Below are positions 49,121-59,095 of a stretch of DNA of 64,000 nucleotides, piece after piece; the stretch's first letter is position 1; each line of letters opens with the position of its first letter. Position numbers and translations under genes: made by a program. The notes under the pieces are model-generated. The model did no database searches. It was not told where the DNA came from and worked only from the letters and a program-made list of their open reading frames with translations. The DNA is from Hirundichthys speculiger. Taxonomy: Eukaryota; Chordata; Actinopteri; Beloniformes; Exocoetidae. The stretch spans positions 854,073-918,072 of the forward strand of contig JAGFBZ010000184.1 of assembly GCA_018398805.1 (NCBI GenBank), given 5' to 3'.

Positions 49121-49635
49121 GCTGGCAACTTTGATCTTCCCTCTCAGAGGAACCAACAGATGAAAATGAGTGGAAAGAAGGATAGGAGAGTGTATGAAGA
49201 GAGAGAGGTAGCTTCTCTCTATTTGCCCATAACCCCTTGTAACTTGATACAAACTGCCTTCATCAGTTCACACAGAGGAGGTTTGTTTGTGTGGGTGTGT
49301 TTGGATGTCAATCTAGATATACTGAAAAGGCTTACATTGGGTTATTTATTGATCCCTTTTTCTTTGACCATCCTTGCATAACCTCAACATGGGGATGCCT
49401 CTCTTTTGATAACTTTAAGTTAATCTCAGTTTGCATTTCATTCTCATGGACTCTCACTTTTCTTTTGCTTTTCTTTTTGCATATCGTGTAGCTTTTTGAA
49501 TTATATCTTTTCTTATTATAGATGCATACTCCAATAAAACAAATACATGTTCTATGAAAATACAGCCAGTGCAAGATATTGTTGTTTTTAGTAGATATGG
49601 TGTACATCTCACTGTTTTATGTCTCTGTCTGTTAG
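47891..49635. other. Intron E17-E18
   Basis: 1745 bp. Holds an (AC)n run at 49092-49120. No transposon recognised. Confidence 0.6.
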
Positions 49636-49791
49636 ATCGTGATGGTGTGATGGATGGAGGTACAGCAGCAAGCATCTGGTTGTCTGTGACTGACCTAAAG
49701 CCTTACACAAACTACAGCTTTTGGATCAGAGGTTGTAACAGAGAAGGATGTGTTGAGAGCCTGCCACTTACTGTTACTACACCCCCAACAG
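49636..49791 (+). CDS. ush2a: ush2a exon E18: FN3 domain, second half with cysteine pair
   Basis: Acceptor tctgtctgttag, donor g|gtagac, phase 1 on both sides, 156 nt. It encodes AASIWLSVTDLKPYTNYSFW, then RGCNREGCVESLPLTVTTPP. TNYS is a sequon. The C-NREG-C pair has the same spacing as the ACTxxGC pairs of neighbouring domains. Human usherin, as I recall it, has no cysteine here (VNISNSQGSL). Confidence 0.95.
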
Positions 49792-50680
49792 GTAGACACA
49801 CTTTGAAGTTTAAAGTACACTTTCCTCCTACCAGTGATCCACATCTTATGAATTTCAGTCTTTACCAAAGAACATCAGTATGTACACCATGGATAGATAC
49901 ATGAATCAGACATATATGTGTGTGTGGTTTATCTACAGACGCTGTCTGAACTAGGCAATTATAACTAAATGGCTTATAATTGAAACTTTTATCATTGTCT
50001 CATTTCACAAAGTGCCATCCAGTAAAATCATTGTATTAATCTTGATGCAGATTGCATCTCACATTACTACTTGATCACACGTAGCTACTGTACTTTTTCA
50101 TTAATTAGGAATTCCTTATTATTAGTTAATGAAGAGTACTGCCATCTGAAACCTTTTCATTTAAAAAGTACTTTCACAACAACCTTCTGTAATCTGAAAA
50201 CTTACATTTCTTTCCAGTACAGTCTGAGTGATCCATCTCAGTACTATACATAGATTGCTACTGATATTTTGCATTTGCAATCTCAATTTTGTTGTCCCAC
50301 TGCATAAATGTAAAATCTTTCTCATCGACAAGACAACTCTTTTTGGGAAAATTCCTACCTCCAGTAGCTTTAATTCGATAGACAGCCTAAAAAAATAGCC
50401 ACACTGAAATGCCTGTAAATGCATTTTTATTTAGAACTTTACAGAAAGTTGTATAGGTTGAAAATGTAGTCGGCAAGAATATTGTGGAAATCCCACAGTG
50501 GATCGCTGACTGCCATTGCTAAAATATCTCTATGCTTTTCAAGCTGTCACAAAATTATACATTGATATTTGTGTAAAAGGCTGATTATTTTACCTGCTTT
50601 GGGGACATCTTAAGTTTTTGTAGGGTTGCCTTTCTCCCTGATTTTATTTACTGGCCTGTGTAAACACAGTCACGTGTAGA

Positions 50681-51275
50681 ATTGCGACTAGGGATGTTCC
50701 TGGCGACTAATTTTCCCTGTCGACTAAACAAAAATTTTAAATAAGACTTGTCGACTAGTCTAAAAGAAAGAGCTGCGTTATCCTCTCAGACCGTACAGGA
50801 GAACACCGTCTCTGGGTAAACAATGTCAAATTGGCCTGAGTGTGGCTAGCACCGCTAGCATCAGCAGCCGTCGTCTCGTGTAGATTAACATTCAAATGCT
50901 TGAGTTGAATGTGGTTGCGCATTGCTCCAGTCGAGTGATTGTATCCCAGTTGTTTCTGACACAGTCTTTATACTACCTTATTTTCATTTTCTAGATTAAA
51001 GTACCGCCAAACCACGCTGGTTTTGCGAGACAGAGATCTTCCCACAGTGCCGTTTTAAAACTCCAGTCTACTCAAGCATTGCCGCGGAGAGGGGGACTGC
51101 TGTCTGATGGCTCTGTAGCCCCGACTAGTGGCGGGCGGCTGTATGACAGTTAAGCGGCCTTGTACATGAATAAAACACAAACTGGTTTAAACGACTAATA
51201 TTTCTGGTGCCGACTAGTAAGTGGGTGGACGTTTAATCGTTTAGATGACTAATCGCGCGTATCCCTAATTGCGAC
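50681..51275. mobile_element. Non-autonomous hAT with perfect 8-bp TSD
   Basis: Body 50689-51267 (579 bp) starting tagggatgttcctggcgact and ending gcgcgtatcccta, flanked by ATTGCGAC at 50681-50688 and 51268-51275. CGACTAG-type text recurs near both ends. Confidence 0.9.
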
Positions 51276-51394
51276 CGTCACAAAACTATTGCAGCCAGCG
51301 GGTACAGTAGGGGGTGCTAAAAATCTCAAATTTTAAAAGTTGCTCCGGATAACTTCAAATACAACAATGTGAAGATACTGGAGTGACCATCACA

Positions 51395-52200
51395 AACTCA
51401 AATTCAAATTCAAATATACTTGATTAATCCCCCAAGGGGGAAATTCAGGTTTCAGTACACCGGTCTGGTGTACTAGAGGAGCTGCCGGTGTCCAGTGCTC
51501 CTTTTCATGCCCGGTCCCGTGGTCCGAGTGCTAACTTCAGTTAACAGCCGTTCAAAACAGTTAACAGCCGTTAAAACCAGTATATCTCCATAATGATGAC
51601 AAGTGAGATATCTCCAGGTCAGAGGAGGAAACACCGATGAACCAAACCATCTCCTCTGGGAAGACTGAGCTCCTTCAGTCCGGCAAGCGACGGAGCTGAC
51701 CATCCCAGAGCCCGGTTCATCACGCGGACCGGACCAGGCCGTTGTCGTCTCCCCCGGCGGTGCTGGGCCCCACCAGGTCACCAGACGGCCCCTGCCAGGT
51801 CAGCTGACCCATCTGGCGTGCAGACTGCTGGGCAGAGGCAGCAGCTGTTTTCCGGCCACGGCCACGCCGCTGCTGCCACGTCGGGGGCTCCCGTCCCGGC
51901 TCAGTGACGCTGCAGCCCGGATCCAGTGGCGGTGGTTGCCGCAGGTAGTATTTCAGGACTACTTAGCTTTCCCGAACCGGCCTCCAGCGACACCATCCAT
52001 GTCCGCGGACAGCAGGTCTCCACCAGCCGCAAGAGGACCGATCCGCCCCCCGCAGACAGTATGTCGACGTCCGACCGCAAATCACCACAAACCGGGCACA
52101 AACTGGAGCGTCCAGCGTCGCAGGGATAAGTCCCCGGAGCAAGCAGCGAGTAGCCTCCATGCCAGGCGTCGTCCGGGCAACGACTAGCCAAAACAACAAA
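51395..52200 (-). mobile_element. GC-rich non-LTR-type element, minus orientation
   Basis: This block is sharply richer in GC than its flanks. Read on the minus strand it ends in tgaatttcccccttggggga ttaatcaag, then tandem TTTGAA units (51395-51415), the usual 3' end of a fish LINE or SINE. Minus-strand frames are open for up to 127 codons (51901-52284), but I recognise no domain. The clade cannot be assigned. Confidence 0.55.
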
Positions 52201-53717
52201 GCCTGACCTCAAGCCTATAGAATACTTGTGAGCGGCTTTGAAAAAGCGCGTGCAAGCAAGAAGGCCCACAAAGTAGAGCTCCACAATTACTGTTCAGAGG
52301 TATGGACCAAATTTCCAGCAGGATATTGTAAGATGCTTGTGAGCATCTCTGAGTCAAGTTTACAATCAAAGGCAATCTTACCTTCAATAACAAAGGTTTC
52401 TTCAACTTTAATCTCATAAATGAAGGAAAAGCTTATATACCCTTTTGTAAATGTTATGTTAAAAAAGGATTCATTATTATTTTATAATTAGAATGAAGCA
52501 ATTTATATTAACAGATCCCTCAGGTTTGGATATGCAGAGTCTGCCTAATTGCACCTGCCATGTAGAATTAGCTTTGAATAGACAAACCAAAATCCATCAC
52601 TAGAGAGGGCTGCTCACATTTTTTACAGCCAGTTTAGTTTCTCCAACACTTCTGGATTTAGAGGGTCAGGTTGGAAGATGTTCCCCTATTTTCAGAAAGA
52701 AAATCATTCAGTTAATGGGTGAACAGGGTAAGATTTTAACAAAAAGGGTTTCACCAGGAAAACTTACATAATAAACTAGTTCATTTAAGATAACTTCCTT
52801 CTTCTTGAAAGCATAATATCTCAAACTTGTAAAAACTGACCAGGGCATGAAAAAAATGTTTTTTTTTTCCTTCAGTGTCTTAGCTTGTAATGTAAGGCTC
52901 TTTATCTTGTATTTCACAGAAAACCTAATGCAGTTAAAACTCAAAACATGGTTACTCTTTTTGATCTTCTGTAGTAATATCACTGAGTCACTGTTGGTTT
53001 AATTTAAATTATCACTTTGTATACTGAATTTGGAATATTTATTAAATTAGCATTAAAATAAAGTTCCAACATTTTAATATATGACATCATAAAATCATGT
53101 GCATGTGCGTCTGTTTGTGTGAGAGAACTTAAACTTGTGTTTGTTTGTTCTTTTTTGTGTGTGTGTGTGTGTGTGAATAATTGCATAGAGCAGGCACCGT
53201 TTGTCCATACTGATGAAAGCTGCTGAGAGCAATCTAGAGATAATGCTAACCAAGCAGTAACACACAAATCCATAAACACACATGTCTCTATTTAAGCTAA
53301 TGGTGTTGTTAGTGTATATACACTGCCCCACACCCACGTCTTAGTAAGAGAACAACAAAAGACAGACTTGGGAAAGTTCTGCTGTTCAAGTTCAAAACAA
53401 AGGCATAAGAAAGTATAAATTTTAAATACAAGACGTTTCCTCTCTTTCCATCTTTCTTTCTACCTCTGTGCCTCTGGCATCTCTTTAGACTTCTTTAAGG
53501 CAAACTGTCTTGATGCGTCCTTGTTCTATGAAAGAACAGAGAGAAGATAGCGGAGCTAGAGACAGAGGAGCAGGGGAGGAGGAGAGCAGAGAGAGAGAAG
53601 TGAACATAAAAGTGCATAGTTTAAAACGATTAGTGACACCTCTGATATTGTACCTGCTAACACAGCATGAGAGAGACACAGACTCACTAACAGTGTGTGT
53701 CTTCGTGATTTATGTAT

Positions 53718-53721
<4 letters not shown>

Positions 53722-53769
<48 letters not shown>

Positions 53770-53795
53770 TGAAAGAGAGAGAGAGAGAGAGAGAG
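53722..53795. repeat. (GT)n then (GA)n compound microsatellite
   Basis: About 23 GT units, a short break, then about 12 GA units. Confidence 0.95.
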
Positions 53796-54142
53796 ATGTC
53801 TTTTCCTGGAATAAAGGTGAACACTGAATGACCATCAAACTGATCTACAACTGGATCTTTGCTAAAAAGTTGAATGCAGGGATTGTGATCAAAGGATTTT
53901 ATTCATTTAAACATATGAAACATCAAATACTTCTTTATCTACAAGCATATATGTTCAAAAGAACATGCAAAGCTGAACTACATTCAAGACATTACTAACC
54001 ATGCAAACAGCACTAATACTTTCCCATTAGCACTAATGCTAAAACTCATGTGCTGACACTGACACCAACTGTGTCACCTCTACACTTTATTAAAAAACTA
54101 ATGAAAAGAAATTAGAGAAACTATGCTGACTGACATATATAT

Positions 54143-54960
54143 TAGGGATGCAACGGTACTCTGTAAAATACCGAACCGTTCGGTACGACCTGCACGGTAC
54201 AGTACGCTTTTATGTCCCGAGGGATTTATGTTCCAATCAGCGTTGCCAGGTGGGAAATGTAGGATTATCGTACCAGAGACTCAAAATTATCGTATTTTGG
54301 GGGAAATTATCGTACATCTTTCATAACCAAAATAACAAGCCCAATGATGCGCTATAGTCAAATTTAATCACTCTAGTGTTAAATAGCGGGTGAAGCTGAC
54401 CATTCAGCCCATTCAGCCTATCACGCTCCTTGTTCTGAGACAAACATTCATATCTCACGCTCAGCAAAGCACGATTGGCTGGAAACATGTCACATGGGAA
54501 CAGATGCCTTCAGCGTTCACAAAAAAACTCTTCAGCTGACAGTTGCGGCAGGCAATAATTTGATATTCAAATTATCGTACATTTGGCCTTATTTTGGATT
54601 ATTGATCGTACAGAGGGCCAAATTATCGTATAAATATGTTATTTAGCGTACACCTGGCAACGCTGGTTCCATTCATTTTTGCATTAGACTTGCATGTGAG
54701 CGTGTGCCTTTTGGGCAACAGACCCGCTACTCCATGTCAATGTGCACTCGCCTCCGCTCACTCACGGTGACCAACCTAGCACACTTTGGCCGGTTCCCTG
54801 CAGCTCATTGACGCAGGAAATGGAAGCGGGGAAAAACAAGCAGGCATGGCCAGCGGTAGCAGAGAAATTGGGAGAAAACTTACTCAAATCGCCGGTGTGG
54901 GAGTTCCCAGAGTTTACCGAACGTAAACATACTTGTCGACTCTGTATCTCGGTTTAAAAG
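54143..54960 (+). mobile_element. hAT remnant with BED-finger start, interrupted
   Basis: Starts tagggatgcaacggtac with the CCGTTCGGTAC palindrome typical of a fish hAT end. After the nested element it runs on to an open frame at 54820-54955 reading MEAGKNKQAWPAVAEKLGEN, then SPVWEFPEF and KHTCRLC. That is the VWEFF...C..C start of a BED zinc finger, cut off by a stop. No right TIR is seen, so it is truncated. Confidence 0.7.
54230..54673. mobile_element. Nested non-autonomous hAT, TSD with one mismatch
   Basis: Body 54238-54665 (428 bp), ends cagcgttgccaggtg and cacctggcaacgctg (perfect 15-bp TIRs), flanked by GTTCCAAT and GTTCCATT. The motif ATTATCGTA recurs several times inside. Confidence 0.88.
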
Positions 54961-55080
54961 CGGTGCGTCCAAGCTGCTCTGCCATTGGCTATCGCTTAGC
55001 ATCTTCCTGGCATCCCATTGGCTAGGAGGGCCCCTTGTCTGTATGAGCGGAACCCAGCAACCCAGGTAAACAAACAATTT

Positions 55081-55331
55081 TTACCTCTGCCAAGGAGGTT
55101 ATGTTTTTGGTGGCGTTAATCTGTCTGTCTGTCTGTGTTCAAGATAACTCAAAAAGTTTGTGGATGGATTTTGATCAAATTTTCCAGAGTTGTCAGAAAT
55201 GTGAAAAGGAAGAATTGATTTCATTTTGGGTGTGATCCGGAAGAAATCCTGGATTTTGGATCACTTTCAAATTTTCAATAATTGTTGCACTTGGTGGAAG
55301 TCTGCCTCCTCCGAGTGCTTTTCTAGTTCTA
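55081..55331 (+). repeat. Dispersed teleost repeat (CTGCCAAGGAGGTTATG type)
   Basis: ctctgccaaggaggttatgt at the left, gataactcaaaaagtttgtg in the middle and ctccgagtgcttttctagtt at the right are a text I know as a widespread fish repeat. Class unknown. Confidence 0.5.
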
Positions 55332-55578
55332 ACGTGTATTTCTTACAGGTTTTTATGTCATTTCATTAATTATTTTTAATTCATTTAAAAAAATATGTTT
55401 GAATTTTGGGGAGCTTGGAACGGATTAGGGCATTTACATGGAAAACGTGTCTCTACTTACGAAATTTTCAGGTTACAAAACTACTTCCAGAACCAATTAA
55501 TTTTGTAAATAGAGGTACCACTGTAAATCATTTTAGAGAAATGAATTGTCACTTTATGCCCAAAACACAAAACACATA

Positions 55579-55580
55579 TC

Positions 55581-55625
<45 letters not shown>

Positions 55626-55637
55626 TATATAGATATA

Positions 55638-55684
<47 letters not shown>

Positions 55685-56077
55685 TATATATATATATATA
55701 TATATGTATCTATAATATCTATATATATATATATATATCTATATATAGATATATCTATATTATCCATTTTCTATACCGTTTCATCCTTGAAGGGTCACGG
55801 GGATCTGCTGGAGCCTATCCCAGCCGTCTACGGTCGAAAGGCAGGGGTACACCCTGGACAGGTCGCCAGTCCATCGCCCTAACCCTAACCCTAACACCTA
55901 CGGGCAATTTAGAATTATCAATTAACTTAACATGCATGTCTTTGGACTGTGGGAGGAAGCCGGAGTACCCGGAGTAAACCGACACAAGCACGGGGAGAAC
56001 ATGCAAACTCCACACAGAAAGGCCCCGAGGTTCAATCCAGGACCCCCCCTGCCGAGGTTCGAACCAGGAACCTTCTA

Positions 56078-56141
<64 letters not shown>
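55579..56141. repeat. AT microsatellites on both sides of a dispersed repeat
   Basis: AT runs at 55579-55760 and 56082-56141 enclose a repeat copy (55761-56081) that includes gtcacggggatctgctggag and ggactgtgggaggaagccgg. The copy appears to sit inside an AT tract. It carries three CCCTAA units at 55877-55894. Confidence 0.85.
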
Positions 56142-56146
<5 letters not shown>

Positions 56147-57866
56147 CCATTTGTGTTTTGTGTGTGGGGGTTTTTAAGACTAGGTTTTAAGACATTTTTA
56201 TGGATAAGACGTCTTCTGCAATCAGTCTCGTTGAAAGAGAGCAGTGTTTGATTGAAGGGTCACTACATCAGAGGGCCTGCTCTTTACACTCTCAACAAAG
56301 CAGTCACTATGATTTTTTTTCTGTGTTTTTGTTTTTACTTGAACATTCTCTATTGCTGTCAAGAGCTCAGCTGTCACGTACTGAGACAAAATGTTTTTAC
56401 AAATTTTATAACTATCATTCAAAGGAAGTTGGAATGATATGCAAAATGGCAAAGAATTAAAAATAAAAAAAATGTCCATTTACTTTGATGTTTTTTTTTT
56501 TTTGTTTTGTTTTTTTTGTTTTGTTTTTTTTCAGACAACTTGAACTGAAGATATTTCATGTCTTTTTCCTCAATAGCCTAAATTTCATTTGGTAATATAC
56601 ATCCATGTTTGCAGGAAAAGAAGATGTTTGCATTTCAGGCTGGCACCACATTCCAAAAAAAGTTGATACAGGGGTAATTTAGTGCAAGTAAGGTGGCGAA
56701 AGAACATAATTATGATATTATTTCAGTCAGGTACTCTCAGCAGGTGATTATAATAATGATTTGTTTGAAAAGGTAGTATTCATGAAAGGTTTAGTTTGAG
56801 GAGCAAAACTGGGTAGGCCCACAGGATTTTAACTTTAACAGATGCATAGAAAAAATCACTGATATGTTAAAAAGGATGTCCTTCAAAGAAAGTTTGGAAG
56901 GGATTTGCGAATTTTTCTCCTTCCACAGTACATATTATCATTAAATGAATAAAGGAATCAAGAAGAATTTTAGCATATGAAGGGTAAGGTCGCATGTCCA
57001 CTGTATATGAGTGATTTTGCGTGCTGTCACATCACTCCTATTTTCTTGCACGGAGACATTTACATTACAGCCACATATGAGGTTTATTTAAACCTCACGG
57101 ATTAGTTGTAAAACATAAATATAATCAAGAACTTTAACCAGATAATCTCAGCAAATGACAGTGGCTCTATTCTCAACCTCCCCCACCTGCATACAAGCCT
57201 GTTTCCTAAACTCTTTGTCCCGGTAGGCAGGTAGCAATGGAAACCAGCAATGGCCTCCACCAACGGACATAAGGGGAAACTTTCCATGGAATGCACCATA
57301 AATGAGAACGATGTCTAATTTGACTGGATTATACTGTTGCACTGAATGCAGAAACAAGGCTCAACTTTTTTACACATCAGATCCCTTGCATGGTGATAAA
57401 CATGCATGGAGTGCGTGCCATGCGTGTATAATGGACACCAGCCAAAAAAGCACAGGCCTCAGCTGGACATCCCTTAGACATGACATCAAGAGCCATCCTT
57501 CAACTCAATGACACATGAGCATGAGCAGACACATGAGCATGGGAATAATTTGGGAGCCCTTTGTGGAGCATTTTAATACAACGCCACCTAAAAAGGCGCA
57601 CCCCACCTTCCTTAGCTGGAGCGGTGCTACGTGTGACGTAGCACGTAGCACGTTACACGTAAAAAACAAAGAAAACAAACAAATAACTTCCCTAGTGACT
57701 AGAAGGCAGGGCATCCGAGACTCATTAGATCAGGCAACGTTTTTTCCAATCTTCTATTGTCCAATTTGGGGAGCCTGTGCAAATTGTAGCCTCAATTTCT
57801 TGTTCTTAGCTGACAGGATTGGCACCTGGTGTGGTCTTGTCCTGCTGTCGCCCATCTGTTTTGAAA

Positions 57867-58262
57867 TACCTGCATAACTTGGCTGTAACAAGTGGTTATT
57901 TGAGTTACTGGTGCTTTCCTATCATCTCCACCCAGTGTGCCCAATCTCCTCTGACCTCTGACATCGGCAAGGCATTCCTGTCAGTACAACTGTCACTCAC
58001 TGGATATTTTCCTCTTTCTTAAACCATTCTCTGTAGACCTCAGAGATAGTTGTCTCTGAGGATTGTCTGGTTGGTGCCAGACCAGGCCGTCTGGCACCAA
58101 CCACTCAAAGTTACTAATACCCCCTTTCTTCCCCATTCTGATGCTTAGTTTGAATTTCAAGAAGTTGCCTTTATAATATCTACATGTCCAAGTGAGTTGC
58201 GCTGCTGCCATCTGATTGGCTGATTAGCTTGCGTTAGCTGATTAGCATTGTTTCAACAAGTA
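57867..58262 (-). repeat. Dispersed teleost repeat (CCGTCTGGCACCAAC type)
   Basis: ctcctctgacctctgacatc, cgtctggcaccaaccactca, tttcttccccattctgatgc and tgctgccatctgattggctg occur in the order of a widespread fish element that I recall. Orientation and class are not certain. Confidence 0.5.
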
Positions 58263-58529
58263 AATGAGCAAAGCAACTATGTGGATGTGTGTAGTTGTAA
58301 AAATGCAAGTGACATTGTAAAAATATTGTAGTAGCTTTTAATCCACAGTCAGTCTCCTTACAATTAATGATTTTTTCATTCTTATTGTTATTTTTACTCT
58401 ATTACTTTTACTCTCTTGGTCTTCTCTTTCTCAATTATATATCACTCTTAGACAGGTAACTTTTTGATGGAGATGTCATTTCTCTTGTAAACTGTTAATG
58501 AATCATTTAACCAGTAGTGCATCCATCCA

Positions 58530-58795
58530 TTATCTATGCCCGCTTAATCCAATGCAGGGTCTCGGGGAGGCACACTCAGGATCACTCCTATGGGCAATTT
58601 TAGAACCACCAATTCACCTAACATGCATGTCTTTGGACTGTGGGAGGAAGCCGGAGTACCTGGAGGAAACCCACACAAGCATGTGGAGAATATGCAAACT
58701 CCATGGAGTAAGGCTCCTGCCGAGGTTCAAACTAGGAACCTTCCTGCTGTGAACAACAGTGCTAACCACCAAGCCACCGTGCTGCCCACCAGTAG
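58530..58795 (+). repeat. Dispersed teleost repeat copy
   Basis: Same family as 55761-56081: catgtctttggactgtggga ggaagccggagtacc is shared without change. Ends gtgctaaccaccaagccacc gtgctgccca about 150 bp before E19. Confidence 0.7.
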
Positions 58796-58947
58796 TGCAA
58801 TAACCTTTTAATACATCTTTTCTTATCGCTTCATTCTTTCTTGTTGTTGAGTCTTTTTTATAATCAACACCATTTTCAGTCTTTCTTAATCCCTTGCTCC
58901 TATGTATTGTCTTCCTCTTACCATCATCCATCTCTCTCTCTCCATAG

Positions 58948-59095
58948 CACCAGATGGGTTGTCACCTCCAACTTTGGCCAATGCAACAAAAGCCAGTCTG
59001 AATGTATCCTGGTCCGCCCCGATCAACCCCAATGCACCAGGCCCACTCTACTACAGCTTGCAAATGAGGACATCGCCACAGAAGCCTGTTATAAA
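58948..59095 (+). CDS. ush2a: ush2a exon E19: FN3 domain, first half
   Basis: Acceptor ctctccatag, donor aa|gtaaga, phase 1 in and phase 2 out, 148 nt. It encodes APDGLSPPTLANATKASLNV, then SWSAPINPNAPGPLYYSLQM, close to human APDGVLPP and NNAPGSPRYQLQMR. NAT and NVS are sequons. The 9.2 kb intron before it is the largest in the window, but the protein join is seamless. Confidence 0.96.

Larger units (their letters stand above)
49792..58947. other. Intron E18-E19, the largest
   Basis: 9.2 kb. Holds hAT 50681-51275, a GC-rich retroelement 51395-52200, GT/GA microsatellites at 53722-53795, a nested hAT pair 54143-54960, a dispersed repeat 55081-55331, AT microsatellites and a repeat at 55579-56141, and two more repeat copies (57867-58262, 58530-58795). 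Stretches 49792-50680, 52200-53700, 53800-54140 and 56145-57860 show nothing recognisable. Confidence 0.65.

Noticed and set aside
27552..53795. Tandem repeats as a CRISPR array or minisatellite system
   Set aside because: They are plain dinucleotide microsatellites; this is vertebrate DNA.
54742..54957. BED-finger open frame as a host gene
   Set aside because: It ends in a stop after the second Cys and lies inside a truncated hAT, so it is a remnant.
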